A DNA stretch of 64,000 bases, taken from Drosophila pseudoobscura (Eukaryota > Arthropoda > Insecta > Diptera > Drosophilidae). The translations under genes and the position numbers were made by a program. Each line of letters begins with the position of its first letter. Positions within the stretch are counted from its first letter, which is position 1. Shown one piece after another: positions 63,947 to 64,000 of this stretch. The DNA lies in assembly GCF_009870125.1 (NCBI RefSeq), contig NC_046679.1, positions 8,990,001 to 9,054,000 on the forward strand, in the 5' to 3' direction. A model generated the notes under the pieces. It was given only the letters and a program-made list of their open reading frames with translations, was not told the origin of the DNA and did no database searches.

Positions 63947-64000
63947 ATCTCTTACAGCAACAGGCAGCAGCACAAGCAGCGGCACAGGCAACATGACTGA
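63947..64000 (+). other. Possible 5' exon of the next gene (cut by window edge)
   Basis: A pyrimidine-rich tract and CCCACAG are followed by CAG/GCA-rich sequence and then ATG at 63993-63995 in a good Drosophila context (GCAACATG). Only two codons fit before the edge (Met-Thr), so the product cannot be named. Confidence 0.25.

Overview
The window is Drosophila genomic DNA. Proteins encoded here match Drosophila Serrate, Pdhb, Atg14 and yemanuclein in domain order and exon structure. Introns are often 50-70 bp, promoters carry DRE and Ohler motif 1/6 elements, and CAG/CTG (opa-like) runs are common. The Serrate N-terminus differs from D. melanogaster by long Ser/Thr and Gln/Arg expansions, so this is another species. 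The many short G/C-rich tandem repeats would fit the obscura group, but that is only a guess.

Layout. (1) 1-7410, minus strand: the 5' part of Serrate (Ser), a Notch ligand. Three coding exons give the signal anchor and the MNNL domain; the DSL, EGF and transmembrane exons lie left of the window. (2) About 7.4-48.3 kb: some 41 kb with no supportable gene, made of non-coding DNA with many simple repeats and AT-rich blocks. This is most simply the upstream regulatory domain of Ser. (3) 48.5-50.0 kb, minus strand: two tandem NUDT14-like Nudix hydrolases, one with a 59-bp intron and one intronless. (4) 50.7-53.2 kb, plus strand: Pdhb (pyruvate dehydrogenase E1 beta, 365 aa, four coding exons), divergent from the Nudix pair. 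(5) 54.2-55.8 kb, plus strand: Atg14. (6) 56.4-60.4 kb, minus strand: yem (HIRA-complex subunit), convergent with Atg14. (7) 61.2-64 kb: intergenic or 5' intron of a next plus-strand gene whose ATG may sit 8 bp from the right edge.

The most striking observation is inside Pdhb intron 2. A 157-codon exon for mitochondrial ribosomal protein mS38 (AURKAIP1 family) has a splice acceptor, a stop codon and its own poly(A) signal, but no usable start codon and no targeting sequence. Pdhb exons 1 and 2 both end in phase 0, and the mS38 exon begins in phase 0. Splicing from either would therefore give mS38 the Pdhb start codon and mitochondrial presequence. This is an animal parallel to the rps14/sdhB arrangement of grasses: one presequence serving both an energy-metabolism enzyme and a mitoribosome subunit.

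Other points of interest are a candidate TGA-C stop-codon readthrough in yem (113 further in-frame codons), a five-codon uORF whose stop overlaps the Atg14 start (TAATG), a 27-bp perfect inverted repeat pair 37 kb apart across the Ser domain, and a 20-bp inverted repeat of promoter motif 6 between the divergent Nudix and Pdhb genes.
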